Positions 52,897 to 61,793 of a stretch of 64,000 bases of DNA are shown here, piece after piece. Each line of letters opens with the position of its first letter. The stretch's first letter is position 1. Location of the stretch: contig NZ_VDFW01000011.1 of the NCBI RefSeq assembly GCF_006152065.1, forward strand, positions 1 through 64,000, written 5' to 3'. The translations under genes and the position numbers were made by a program. Below the pieces are notes generated by a model, which searched no databases, was not told where the DNA came from, and worked only from the letters and a program-made list of their open reading frames with translations. This DNA comes from Amycolatopsis alkalitolerans. GTDB taxonomy: Bacteria; Actinomycetota; Actinomycetes; Mycobacteriales; Pseudonocardiaceae.

Positions 52897-54201
52897 ATGG
52901 CCGCGCTACCGGCTTCGACGAGGTTCGGCTACTCGCTCGGGTCCTTCACCACGGGCGCTTTCGGCACGGTGCCCGGGCTGCTCCTGTTGCCGTACCTGAC
53001 CGACACGATGGCGGTGCCCGGCGCGGTGGCCGGGGTGATCGTGCTGGTGCCGAAGGCCTGGGACGTCGTGTTCAACCCGTTCGCCGGACGGCTGTCTGAC
53101 GCGAGCCTGGCCCGCCACGGCAGCAGGCGCCGGTTCCTGCTCTTCGGCGGGATCGCGATCGCGGTGCTGTTCGCGGCGATCTTCGCGCATCCCGGGTTCG
53201 GCGGCACTGCGGCCGACGCGTCCTACGTCGTGGTCATGTTCCTGCTGTGCGCCACGGCATACGGCATCTTCCAGGTGCCCTACAACGCGCTGCCGGCCGA
53301 ACTGACCCAGGACGCGCACGAGCGCACGCGGCTCACGAGCTGGCGGATCGGCCTGCTGGCCATCGCGATCCTCATCTCTGGCGGCGGCGCCCCGGCGATC
53401 ACCGAAGGCATCGGCGGGGTCGCCGGCTACCGCGCGATGGGCGTCGTGATCGGGCTGGTCATCCTGATCGGCACGATCGGGGTCACGCTCGGGATCCGCC
53501 GCGCGCCGGTCGGTGCGCTCCGGCCGACCACGCCGGGCTGGCGCGACCTGCTCGCCACGATGCGCGAATGGCGGGCGTTCCGGTGGCTGTTGGGCGTGTA
53601 TTTCATCCAGGCGCTCGGCCTCGGCACGCTGCTCGCGGGCGTGAACTACGCGGCGCGGTACGTGTTCGGGAACGCCGACCTGCAGACGGTGCTGTTCGTG
53701 TGCTTCGTCGGCCCGGCACTGATCACGATGCCGCTGTGGCCGAGGATCGGCGCCCGCTGGGGCAAGCTGTGGGGCTTCCGCTTCGCCTGTGTCGCGTTCG
53801 GCGTCGGCACCGCGTTCCTGTGCGCGGCTCTCGTGCTGCCGCTGGGCGTGTCGCTCGTGTTCGTCGCGCTCGCGGGCGTGGGCTACGCGGGCATCCAGGT
53901 GTTCCCGCTCGCGATCCTGCCCGATCTGATCACCATGGAAGAGGAGCGCACCGGCGCGACCCGCGCGGGCGTGGCCGCCGGGGTGTGGACGGCCTCGGAG
54001 ACCCTCGGCCTCGCCCTGGGGCCCGGGCTGTTCGGGCTGCTGTTGACGATCGGCGGTTACGTGTCCACAGTGGACGCGTCGGCCGCGCAGCCCTCGAGCG
54101 CGGTGACGGCCATCCTGCTCGGCTTCTCCCTGCTGCCGGGAATCCTGGTGGCGGCGGGCATTCTGTTCCTGCGGCGCCCGGTGCTGGAAGGCGTGTCGTG
54201 A
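52897..54201 (+). CDS. MFS transporter, GPH (glycoside-pentoside-hexuronide) type
   Basis: 434 residues, 12 membrane helices. It starts R-F-G-Y-S-L-G-S-F, then K-A-W-D-V-V-F-N-P-F-A-G-R-L-S-D and the Q-V-P-Y-N-A-L-P-A-E-L-T motif, all typical of GPH carriers. ATG follows AAGGAGGAG. Overlaps the next gene by GTGA. Sits between ceramidase and lyase, so it may import a sphingoid base or its head-group sugar (inference). Confidence 0.85.
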   Translation: MAALPASTRFGYSLGSFTTGAFGTVPGLLLLPYLTDTMAVPGAVAGVIVLVPKAWDVVFNPFAGRLSDASLARHGSRRRFLLFGGIAIAVLFAAIFAHPGFGGTAADASYVVVMFLLCATAYGIFQVPYNALPAELTQDAHERTRLTSWRIGLLAIAILISGGGAPAITEGIGGVAGYRAMGVVIGLVILIGTIGVTLGIRRAPVGALRPTTPGWRDLLATMREWRAFRWLLGVYFIQALGLGTLLAGVNYAARYVFGNADLQTVLFVCFVGPALITMPLWPRIGARWGKLWGFRFACVAFGVGTAFLCAALVLPLGVSLVFVALAGVGYAGIQVFPLAILPDLITMEEERTGATRAGVAAGVWTASETLGLALGPGLFGLLLTIGGYVSTVDASAAQPSSAVTAILLGFSLLPGILVAAGILFLRRPVLEGVS

Positions 54202-55598
54202 CCGACGTGCTGGCGCAGTTGCGGGCACTGCGCGCGGGCGATCTGCCGACACACGGCGGCCGCACGCTGGCCTACGTCTACGACAGCGGGATCGACGGTC
54301 TCGACGAACTGGCGGCCTCCGCGCACGCGCTCGCGTCGTCGGCGAACGGTCTGGACCCGACGGCGTTCCCGAGCCTCCTGCGGATCGAGAACGACCTCGT
54401 CGCCGCGGCGGGCCGGCTCCTCGGTGGCGGGGTCGGCGCGGTGACCTCCGGCGGCACCGAGTCGTGCCTGCTGTCCGTCCTCGCCGCGCGCGAAGGGCGG
54501 CCGGACATCGCCGAGCCGAACCTGGTGCTGCCCTCGACGGCACACGCGGCGTTCCACAAGGCCGCGCACCTGTTCCGGGTCCGCGCGAAGGTCGTCCCGG
54601 TCGACCCGGAGACCTTCCGCGCCGATCCCGAAGCGATGGCCGCCGCGATCGACGACTCGACGGTGCTGGTGGTCGCGAGCGCGCCGTCGTATGCGCACGG
54701 CGTGCTCGATCCGGTCGAGGCCATCGCCGCCGCGGCCGCCGCGCGCGGGGTCCGGATGCACGTCGACGCCTGCATCGGCGGCTGGGTGCTGCCGTATTTC
54801 CGGCGCCTTGGCCGGACGGTGCCGGAGTTCGGGTTCGGCGTCGAGGGCGTGACAAGCGTTTCGGTGGACCTGCACAAGTACGCGTACTGCCCGAAAGGCG
54901 TTTCGGTGCTGCTGCACCGGGATCCGGATCTGCGCCGCGGACACTACTTCGCGAGCGCGCGCTGGCCCGGCTACACGATGCTCAACACGACGATCCAGTC
55001 GACGCGGTCGGGCGGTCCGCTCGCGGCGGCCTGGGCGGTGCTGCGCACGATCGGCGACGAAGGCTACCTGCGCCTGGCCGAGCACACCCTCGCCGCGGTC
55101 GGGGAGATTCGCGAAGGGATCGAGGCGATCGGCGGGCTGCGCGTGCTCGGTGACCCCGGCTCGACGCTGATCGCGTTCACCGGCGGCGAGGGCTTCGACA
55201 TGTTCACCGTCGCCGACGAGATGCGCGAACGCGGCTGGTACGTGCAGCCACAGTTCGCGTTCGAGTCGTCGCCGGTGAACCTGCACCTGACGATCACGGC
55301 CGCGAACCGGGGGAGCGAGGCGGAGTTCCTTGCCGATCTCGCCGCATCCGTCGCCGCGGCGCGCACCGCCGGACCGGTGACCGTCGATCCGGACGTGGCG
55401 GCGTTCATCGCGGCGCTCGACCCGGAAACCCTGACGGCTGACGAGTTTTCGGGGCTGCTGACCGCCGCCGGGCTGACCGGCGGCGGTGCCCTGCCGACCC
55501 GCATGGCCGGGATCAACGCCCTGCTCGCCGAAGCGGCCCCGGCCCTGCGGGAGCGCCTGCTGCTGGAGTTTCTCGGCGGGCTCTACCGGCCTTCGTGA
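54198..55598 (+). CDS. PLP-dependent lyase, sphingosine-1-phosphate lyase-like
   Basis: 466 residues. Group II decarboxylase/S1P lyase fold: T-S-G-G-T-E-S-C near residue 85, D-A-C-I-G-G near 193, PLP Lys227 in D-L-H-K-Y-A-Y-C-P-K-G, and T-Q-S-T-R-S-G-like S-T-R-S-G-G. S1P lyase cleaves sphingosine phosphate to a fatty aldehyde and phosphoethanolamine; the K-Y-x-x-x-K-G pattern favours it over amino-acid decarboxylases. No sphingosine kinase gene is seen nearby. GTG overlaps the transporter stop. Confidence 0.82.
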   Translation: MTDVLAQLRALRAGDLPTHGGRTLAYVYDSGIDGLDELAASAHALASSANGLDPTAFPSLLRIENDLVAAAGRLLGGGVGAVTSGGTESCLLSVLAAREGRPDIAEPNLVLPSTAHAAFHKAAHLFRVRAKVVPVDPETFRADPEAMAAAIDDSTVLVVASAPSYAHGVLDPVEAIAAAAAARGVRMHVDACIGGWVLPYFRRLGRTVPEFGFGVEGVTSVSVDLHKYAYCPKGVSVLLHRDPDLRRGHYFASARWPGYTMLNTTIQSTRSGGPLAAAWAVLRTIGDEGYLRLAEHTLAAVGEIREGIEAIGGLRVLGDPGSTLIAFTGGEGFDMFTVADEMRERGWYVQPQFAFESSPVNLHLTITAANRGSEAEFLADLAASVAAARTAGPVTVDPDVAAFIAALDPETLTADEFSGLLTAAGLTGGGALPTRMAGINALLAEAAPALRERLLLEFLGGLYRPS

Positions 55599-55749
55599 CG
55601 GCCGAGCCGGGAAGGTTCGTTCGTCCCACGGGATACCGATCAAGGGCAGTGGATGAGCGGGGCGGTGAGTTCGGCGCTCGGGGGTCGAGTTCGCCACATC
55701 GTGCGGGGCTGGGGCGGTGCCGCGGGGTCCGGGCAGTCATGATGTGCCT

Positions 55750-56979
55750 ATGTCCGAAGACCACTACCTCGCCGGCCTGGACCTGCGCGGCCGGCGTGTC
55801 GTGCTGGTCGGCGGCGGCAGCGTGGCCCAGCGCCGGCTGCCGCGGCTGATCGGTACCGGCGCCGCCGTCGAGCTGATCTCACCGCACACGACAGCCGCGG
55901 TGAGCGCGATGGCCGACGCCGGCGAGCTGGTCTGGCACCGCCGCCGCTACGCGGGAGGCGATCTCGAAGGCGCCTGGTACGCGCTCGCCTGCACCAACGA
56001 CCCGCAGGTCAACGCCGCGATCTGCGCCGAGGCGGAGCGCCGCCACATCTTCTGCGTCCGGGCCGACGCCGGGGTCGAGGGCACCGCCGTCACCGCCGCC
56101 ACCGGGCGGCACGAGGGCCTCCTGGTCGGGGTGCTGTCCGGGGGCGAGCCGCAGCGCTCGGCGGCGGTCCGCGACCACATCGTCGAAGCCCTGCACACGG
56201 GCGCGATTCCCGACGGGGCGGCCAAGGCCGGGATCGGCGAACTGCCCGGGGTCGCGCTCGTCGGCGGCGGGCCCGGCGATCCGGAGCTCATCACCGTCAA
56301 GGGCCGCCGCCTGCTCGCGCGCGCCGACGTCGTGATCACCGACCGGCTGGGGCCGCGTGACCTGCTCGACGAGCTGCGGCCGGACGTGGAGATCGTGGAC
56401 GCCGCCAAGATCCCGTACGGCCGCGCCGCGAGCCAGGACGTCATCAACGCGACACTGATCGAGCACGCCAAGGCGGGCAAGTTCGTCGTCCGGCTCAAGG
56501 GCGGCGATCCGTACGTGTTCGGCCGCGGGTTCGAGGAGGTCCTCGCCTGCGCGGAGGCCGGGGTGCCGGTCACCGTCGTCCCCGGCGTCACCAGCGCGTT
56601 CGCCGTCCCGGCGGTGGCCGACGTGCCGGTCACGCACCGCGGCGTCGCGCACGAAGTCGTCGTCGTGTCCGGGCACGTGCCGCCGGGGCACGAGACCTCG
56701 CTCGTCGACTGGGACGCGCTCGGCCGCCTGCGCGGCACGATCGTGCTGATGATGGGCGTCGAGCGGCTGGCGGAATTCGCCGGCGCGCTGCTCGCCGCCG
56801 GCCGTCCCGGCGACACCCCGGTCGCGATCGTGCAGGACGGCACCATGCCGGCGCAGCGCATCACCCGGTCCACTTTGGACTCCGTAGCCGCGGACGCGAA
56901 GGCCGTCGGCGTCCGCCCGCCCGCGGTGACCGTGATCGGACCGGTGGCGGCGCTCGCGCCGGATCAGTCGTCTTCGTAG
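55750..56979 (+). CDS. cysG: siroheme synthase-type uroporphyrinogen-III methyltransferase
   Basis: 409 residues. N-terminal precorrin-2 dehydrogenase/ferrochelatase part (V-V-L-V-G-G-G-S-V-A-Q-R-R near residue 15) and C-terminal SUMT from about 170 (V-A-L-V-G-G-G-P-G-D-P-E-L-I-T and L-K-G-G-D-P-Y-V-F-G-R-G). Two fused steps towards siroheme or cobalamin. The 3' end overlaps the hydrolase gene by 16 bp. The 151 bp before it hold no gene. Confidence 0.93.
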   Translation: MSEDHYLAGLDLRGRRVVLVGGGSVAQRRLPRLIGTGAAVELISPHTTAAVSAMADAGELVWHRRRYAGGDLEGAWYALACTNDPQVNAAICAEAERRHIFCVRADAGVEGTAVTAATGRHEGLLVGVLSGGEPQRSAAVRDHIVEALHTGAIPDGAAKAGIGELPGVALVGGGPGDPELITVKGRRLLARADVVITDRLGPRDLLDELRPDVEIVDAAKIPYGRAASQDVINATLIEHAKAGKFVVRLKGGDPYVFGRGFEEVLACAEAGVPVTVVPGVTSAFAVPAVADVPVTHRGVAHEVVVVSGHVPPGHETSLVDWDALGRLRGTIVLMMGVERLAEFAGALLAAGRPGDTPVAIVQDGTMPAQRITRSTLDSVAADAKAVGVRPPAVTVIGPVAALAPDQSSS

Positions 56980-57785
56980 CGGCGGTGGATGAAGTCGGCG
57001 ATCACTTCGGTGAGCCGCTGCGGGTCCATGCGGAGCTCGACCGGGCTGCGGGCCTGCACGAACTCCGCGTCCGGCAGGTCCGCGGCCAGCGTGTCGGCGT
57101 CGCCGAAGGGATGGATCGGGTCGCGCTGGTGCCCGATCACCAGCGTGGGCACCGTGATCTGCTGCCGCGCCGCCTTCGAGGGCGCGATCCGTCCGAACAG
57201 GACCCCGTGGATGAGCGCGGCCATCGGAGCCGGCTGCTGCTCGAGCGTGTCGGTGATCACGTCGACCCACTGGCTGCCGTGCGGCACCAGCCCCGCCACC
57301 GAAGCGACCCCGGCGACGCTGAACGGCACGAACCGCGCCGCGAACAGCAGCGGCGCGAACGTGAGCAGGCCGGCCACGATCGCGTTGTCCAGCACCGGCA
57401 TCTCGACGATCAGGCCGCGCGTCCGCTCGGGCGCCGCGATGGCCACCTCGAGCGCGACGTTCGCGCCCAATGACGTGCCGCCGATGACCGCCCTGTTGAT
57501 CTCCAGATGGTCGAGCAGCGCCATGACCTGCACCCCGAACGCGGGCATCGAGTACCGCCACGACTCGGTGGGCCGGTCGGACTCGCCGTGCCCGAGCAGG
57601 TCGAGCGTGATGACGCGGCAGCCGTCGTCGGCGAGTCGCCGGGCGAGCGGCGCGTGCATGCGGCGGGTGAACATCAGCCCGTGCGTCAGCACGACCACGC
57701 GCTCGCCCGCGCCGTACTCGGTGTAGGCCAGCCGGTGCCCCTCGAAGGTGAAGGAACCGGCCAGCTCGAGAACCTGCGTGGCCAT
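56964..57785 (-). CDS. alpha/beta hydrolase
   Basis: 273 residues. Oxyanion region L-T-H-G-L, nucleophile elbow G-G-T-S-L-G-A near residue 98 in place of the usual G-x-S-x-G with an early Gly, then V-I-G-H-Q-R-D-P-I-H-P-F-G-D. The usual last His is not obvious: the end reads A-R-S-P-V-E-L. Divergent from the dienoyl-CoA isomerase gene and likely co-regulated with it through 57795-57883. Function unknown. Confidence 0.82.
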   Translation of the reverse strand: MATQVLELAGSFTFEGHRLAYTEYGAGERVVVLTHGLMFTRRMHAPLARRLADDGCRVITLDLLGHGESDRPTESWRYSMPAFGVQVMALLDHLEINRAVIGGTSLGANVALEVAIAAPERTRGLIVEMPVLDNAIVAGLLTFAPLLFAARFVPFSVAGVASVAGLVPHGSQWVDVITDTLEQQPAPMAALIHGVLFGRIAPSKAARQQITVPTLVIGHQRDPIHPFGDADTLAADLPDAEFVQARSPVELRMDPQRLTEVIADFIHRRYEDD

Positions 57786-57794
57786 GGGTCCAGA

Positions 57795-57883
57795 TTACTG
57801 ATCCGACCAAAAGCAGGCCGATCGCGATCAACCGGAAGCCACCTACGCCAAGCGGATCGCCGTGACTGTGGTCGGATCAGTAA
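57795..57883. promoter_or_regulatory. widely spaced inverted operator pair
   Basis: TTACTGATCCGACCA (57795-57809) and its exact reverse complement TGGTCGGATCAGTAA (57869-57883), centres 74 bp apart, lie one at each edge of the intergenic region between the hydrolase and the isomerase. Each copy sits within 25 bp of a start codon, which suggests each overlaps a promoter or transcription start of its own gene. The regulator is not adjacent. Confidence 0.65.
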
Positions 57884-57907
57884 CGATCAGCGCAGTAGTC
57901 TCCAGTC

Positions 57908-58729
57908 ATGACAGACCTCGTTTCGCTCAAGGTCGACCGCGCCGGCGCGGTGGCCGAGGTGACCCTGCTGGGCCCGTCCAAAGGCAACGCGATGGGCCCG
58001 GACTTCTGGCGCGAGCTCCCGCTGGTGTTCTCGGAGCTGGACGCCGATCCGCAGGTGCGCGCGATCGTGCTGACCGGCGGCGGGGCGAACTTCTCCTACG
58101 GTCTCGACCTGCCGGCGATGATGGGCGGCTGGGCGCCGATGCTCTCCGGTGACGCCCTCGCCGGCCCGCGTACCGAGTTCCTCAAGGAGATCCGCAAGCT
58201 GCAGGCTTCGGTCAGCGCCGTGGCCGACTGCCGCACGCCGGTGATCGCCGCGGTCTCGGGCTGGTGCATCGGCGGCGGGGTCGACGTCATCGCCGCCGTG
58301 GACGTGCGGCTCGCGAGCGCGGACGCGAAGTTCAGCGTGCGCGAGGCGAAAGTCGCGATCGTCGCGGACCTGGGCAGCCTCCAGCGGCTCGCCGGCATCA
58401 TCGGCGAGGGCCACCTGCGGGAGCTCGCCCTGACCGGCAAGGACATCGACGCCGCCCGCGCCGAGAAAATCGGCCTGGTCAACGACGTGTACCCGGATCA
58501 GGAGGCGGTGCTGGCCGCCGCGCGAGCGCTCGCCGGGGAGATCGCCGCCAACCCGCCGCTGGTCGTGCAGGGCGTCAAGGACGTCCTCGCCCTCAACACC
58601 AGCCAGCGGATCACCGACGGGTTACGGTACGTCTCGAGCTGGAACGCCGCCTTCTTGCCGAGCAAGGACCTCGGCGAGGCGGTGCAGGCGTTCCTGGAGC
58701 GACGGCAGCCGGACTTCAAAGGAGAATAG
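57908..58729 (+). CDS. enoyl-CoA hydratase/isomerase, dienoyl-CoA isomerase (ECH1) type
   Basis: 273 residues. Crotonase fold; V-R-E-A-K-V-A-I-V-A-D-L-G-S-L-Q-R-L has the Glu and the D-x-G-x-L-Q-R pattern of delta3,5-delta2,4-dienoyl-CoA isomerase. Oxyanion loop S-Y-G-L-D-L. It would move double bonds for beta-oxidation of unsaturated acids. One base before the acyl-CoA synthetase start, so co-transcribed. Confidence 0.88.
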   Translation: MTDLVSLKVDRAGAVAEVTLLGPSKGNAMGPDFWRELPLVFSELDADPQVRAIVLTGGGANFSYGLDLPAMMGGWAPMLSGDALAGPRTEFLKEIRKLQASVSAVADCRTPVIAAVSGWCIGGGVDVIAAVDVRLASADAKFSVREAKVAIVADLGSLQRLAGIIGEGHLRELALTGKDIDAARAEKIGLVNDVYPDQEAVLAAARALAGEIAANPPLVVQGVKDVLALNTSQRITDGLRYVSSWNAAFLPSKDLGEAVQAFLERRQPDFKGE

Positions 58730-58730
58730 G

Positions 58731-60422
58731 GTGAGCAGCGACGCCTTCCGCCAGGCACGGGACTATCTGCTGGCACAGCGCGAGGACTACGACACCGCCT
58801 ATCGCGAGTTCGCCTGGCCGGAGCTCGGGGAGTTCAACTGGGCCCTCGACTGGTTCGACGTCATCGCCCGCGATCCGGCGAACGCCCAGCGGTACGCGCT
58901 GTGGATCGTCGAGGAGGACGGGTCGCAGGGCCGCTGGACCTTCCCGGAGTTGTCGGAGCGCTCGAACCGGGTCGCGAACTGGCTGCGCGGGCTCGGGGTG
59001 CGCCGCGGGGACCGGCTGATCCTCATGCTCGGCAACCAGGTCGAGCTGTGGGAGACGATCCTGGCCTCGATCAAGCTCGGCGCGGTGATCATCCCCGCCT
59101 CGACGCTGCTCGGCCCGGAGGACCTGCGCGACCGCGTGGACCGCGGCGCGGCGAGGCATGTCGTGGTGCGCTCGGCGGACGTGGCGACGTTCGCCGACGT
59201 CGGCGGCGACTACACGCGCATCGCGGTCGGCGAAGCCGCGCAGGGCTGGCAGTCGTTCGCCGGCGCGTACTCGGCCGGCGGCGAGTTCGCGCCCGACGGC
59301 GTGACCGCGGCGACCGACCCGCTGCTGCTCTACTTCACCTCCGGGACCACGGCGAAGCCGAAACTGGTCCAGCACACGCATGTCTCGTACCCGGCCGGCC
59401 ATCTGTCCACAATGTACTGGATCGGGCTCGAACCGGGCGACGTGCACCTCAACATCTCTTCGCCCGGCTGGGCGAAGCACGCGTGGAGCAACGTCTTCGC
59501 GCCCTGGAACGCCGAGGCGACGGTGTTCCTCTACAACTACGCGAGGTTCGACGCCGCCGCGCTGATGGCTCAGATGGATCGCTGCGGCGTCACGAGCTTC
59601 TGCGCTCCGCCGACGGTATGGCGGATGCTCATCCAGGCCGACCTCACCGCGCTGAAGACCCCGCCGCGCAAGGTCGTCGGCGCGGGCGAACCGCTCAACC
59701 CCGAGGTCATCGACCAGGTCGCGAAGGCGTGGGGCGTCACCATCCGCGACGGGTTCGGGCAGACCGAGAGCAGCGTGCAGATCGCGAACACCCCCGGCCA
59801 GCCGGTCAAGTCCGGGTCGATGGGCCGCCCCCTGCCGGGCTTCACCGTCGCGCTGCTCGACCCCGTGACCGGCGAGCGCGCGACCGAGGGCGAGATCTGC
59901 CTCGACCTCGCGCACCGGCCGGTCGGCCTCATGGCCGGCTACGCGGACGACGACGAGCGCACGGCGCGCGCGTTCGAGGGCGGTTTCTACCACACCGGCG
60001 ACGTCGGCTCGGTCGACGACGACGGCTACATCACCTACGTCGGGCGCACCGACGACGTGTTCAAGGCCTCGGACTACCGGATCTCGCCGTTCGAACTGGA
60101 AAGCGTGCTGCTGGAACACGACGCCGTCGCCGAAGCGGCGGTGGTGCCCGCGCCGGACCCGATCCGGCTGAACGTGCCGAAGGCCTACGTCGTGCTCGCC
60201 GCCGGGCACGAACCGGACGCGGCGACCGCGCGCGGCATCCTTGAGTTCTGCCGCGAGCACCTGGCTCCGTACAAGCGGATCCGGCGCCTGCAGTTCACCG
60301 AACTACCCAAGACCATCTCCGGCAAGATCCGCCGCGTCGAACTGCGCGGCAGGGAAGAGACCGCCGACGGGCGCCCGGCCGGTGAGTTCCGCGAGGAGGA
60401 CTTCCCGGACCTGAAGTCCTGA
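58731..60422 (+). CDS. AMP-dependent acyl-CoA synthetase (medium-chain type)
   Basis: 563 residues. P-loop Y-F-T-S-G-T-T-A-K-P-K near residue 204, S-S-P-G-W-A-K-H-A-W-S, G-F-G-Q-T-E-S and the C-terminal L-P-K-T-I-S-G-K-I-R-R with the catalytic Lys. The S-P-G-W-x-K pattern is typical of the ACSM/medium-chain acyl branch. Activates an acid to its CoA thioester for the preceding isomerase. GTG start. Confidence 0.9.
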   Translation: MSSDAFRQARDYLLAQREDYDTAYREFAWPELGEFNWALDWFDVIARDPANAQRYALWIVEEDGSQGRWTFPELSERSNRVANWLRGLGVRRGDRLILMLGNQVELWETILASIKLGAVIIPASTLLGPEDLRDRVDRGAARHVVVRSADVATFADVGGDYTRIAVGEAAQGWQSFAGAYSAGGEFAPDGVTAATDPLLLYFTSGTTAKPKLVQHTHVSYPAGHLSTMYWIGLEPGDVHLNISSPGWAKHAWSNVFAPWNAEATVFLYNYARFDAAALMAQMDRCGVTSFCAPPTVWRMLIQADLTALKTPPRKVVGAGEPLNPEVIDQVAKAWGVTIRDGFGQTESSVQIANTPGQPVKSGSMGRPLPGFTVALLDPVTGERATEGEICLDLAHRPVGLMAGYADDDERTARAFEGGFYHTGDVGSVDDDGYITYVGRTDDVFKASDYRISPFELESVLLEHDAVAEAAVVPAPDPIRLNVPKAYVVLAAGHEPDAATARGILEFCREHLAPYKRIRRLQFTELPKTISGKIRRVELRGREETADGRPAGEFREEDFPDLKS

Positions 60423-60429
60423 GGCCGGT

Positions 60430-60834
60430 TCAGCGGGCGGGCTCGGCCGCGATCTGGCGGCCGTCCTCGGTCGAGCAGGTCGCGGCCGGCACCGAGGCCG
60501 GCTCGCTGGCGCAGGTCCACGGATCCACCGCGACCGGCCCGGCGCCGTCGGGGCTCGCCGCTTCGGCCGGCGTGACCCGCCCGAAGTACTGCGTCAGCAC
60601 CGTGAGCGCTTCGGCGCATTCGACGCCGCCCTGCTGGACCACCACCTTCGCCCGCTGCCCGCCGGGCGCGGGCACCGTGCCGCATTGGACGTCCCGTGTG
60701 GCGGCGACGCCCTGGGCGACACCCGTGTCCGGCGGCGCGGCCGGCGGGGCGGGCTGCCCGCCACCGCACGCGCTGAGGGCGAGCACGCAGGCGGCCACGG
60801 ATCCGGTCGAACCGATGAGGAACTGTCGCGACAC
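60430..60834 (-). CDS. Cys-paired lipoprotein A
   Basis: 134 residues. Signal peptide V-L-A-L-S-A-C at about residue 23 gives the lipid-modified Cys. The mature part has four Cys (in Q-C-G-T-V, V-E-C-A, W-T-C-A, A-T-C-S) in the same order as the neighbour at 60869-61354. Secreted, membrane-anchored, unknown function; resembles small actinobacterial DUF3558-like lipoproteins only loosely. GTG start. Confidence 0.75.
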   Translation of the reverse strand: MSRQFLIGSTGSVAACVLALSACGGGQPAPPAAPPDTGVAQGVAATRDVQCGTVPAPGGQRAKVVVQQGGVECAEALTVLTQYFGRVTPAEAASPDGAGPVAVDPWTCASEPASVPAATCSTEDGRQIAAEPAR

Positions 60835-60868
60835 TTCGGTTTTCCTTGCTGCGGGGAGGGGATTCGGG

Positions 60869-61354
60869 TCATTCGCCGGCGACGCCGGCGAACACGGTCT
60901 GGTCCTGGCGGCTGCAGCTCGTGCCGCCCTGGGACGCGGGCGGGCCGGAGACGCACAGCCAGCCGTCCACGGTCGCGCTCGCGGGCTGGGACGAGCCGGC
61001 GGGCTGCTTACCGGCCAGCTGCGCCTGGAACCGGCTGACCAGCGCTTTCGCGTCGGCACAAGCGATCCCAGGCGATTCGAGGACCTGCAGGGTCAGCCCG
61101 CTCGCGGCGGTGACCGTGCCACAGGTGCCCGGCGCGGGCGGTGACTCGGTGGTCGCTGGCGAGGTGGACGGCGGCGCGGTCGTGGTGGCGGCGGTCGTGG
61201 TGGCCGGCGCGGGCGTGCTCGACGTGGGGGCGACCGTGGTGGGTGCGACACTCTGCGCTCGGGCGGCGGTGTCCCCGCCGCCGGCGCAACCGGCGGCCAG
61301 CAGGAGGGCGCCACCCGCGGCGAGCGAGCCCGTGCTCCGTGCGAGCGCCCCCAT
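60869..61354 (-). CDS. Cys-paired lipoprotein B (paralogue of A)
   Basis: 161 residues. Signal peptide ending L-L-L-A-A-G-C, then a long Thr/Pro/Ala linker and a C-terminal domain with T-C-G-T-V, I-A-C-A, W-L-C-V and T-S-C-S, matching the four Cys of the downstream neighbour. The two are 34 bp apart on the same strand, so a tandem duplication is likely. Start at 61354 places the lipobox at residue 23. Confidence 0.75.
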   Translation of the reverse strand: MGALARSTGSLAAGGALLLAAGCAGGGDTAARAQSVAPTTVAPTSSTPAPATTTAATTTAPPSTSPATTESPPAPGTCGTVTAASGLTLQVLESPGIACADAKALVSRFQAQLAGKQPAGSSQPASATVDGWLCVSGPPASQGGTSCSRQDQTVFAGVAGE

Positions 61355-61575
61355 CCCATCTCCCCTCTGCGTCCGGCAGCGGAAGGCTACCCGCCCGGTC
61401 CCGGTTCCGCTCGCCGGGCCACTAGAAGGTCCACTATGGACGGTCACGTACCGTGTGCCGGCCCCACCGGTGCGGGTGAATTCGCCGCGAACGGCTAACA
61501 CTTCGCCCGCCACGACCGAAATCCGGAGTGTGCCCGCCGCCGCGGGCGCGCCCACCTTCCCGAGCGCTGAGAGCG

Positions 61576-61764
61576 ATGAGCACCGAGATCGAGCACGAAC
61601 CCCCGTCCACCGTCCCCTGCACCGTCGTCTGGAGCGAGGGCCGCCCGTACGTCCTCGAGCCCGGCACCTCGCGCTGGATCGGGACCGACGACCGGGGCCG
61701 TCCCCAGTTCCTCACCACCGCCGACCTCTGCCGCCGCGGCTGGAGCTACCGCCGCACCGCCTGA
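61576..61764 (+). CDS. small hypothetical protein
   Basis: 62 residues from the ATG at 61576, with G-T-S-R-W-I-G-T-D-D and a basic, aromatic end. No family recognised. It lies 29 bp before the CDP-alcohol transferase gene on the same strand. The 221-bp spacer before it contains a GTCCACTATGGAC motif at 61429-61441. Confidence 0.55.
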   Translation: MSTEIEHEPPSTVPCTVVWSEGRPYVLEPGTSRWIGTDDRGRPQFLTTADLCRRGWSYRRTA

Positions 61765-61793
61765 CCTGCGCCGCACCCGGATAGGGTGAGCGG

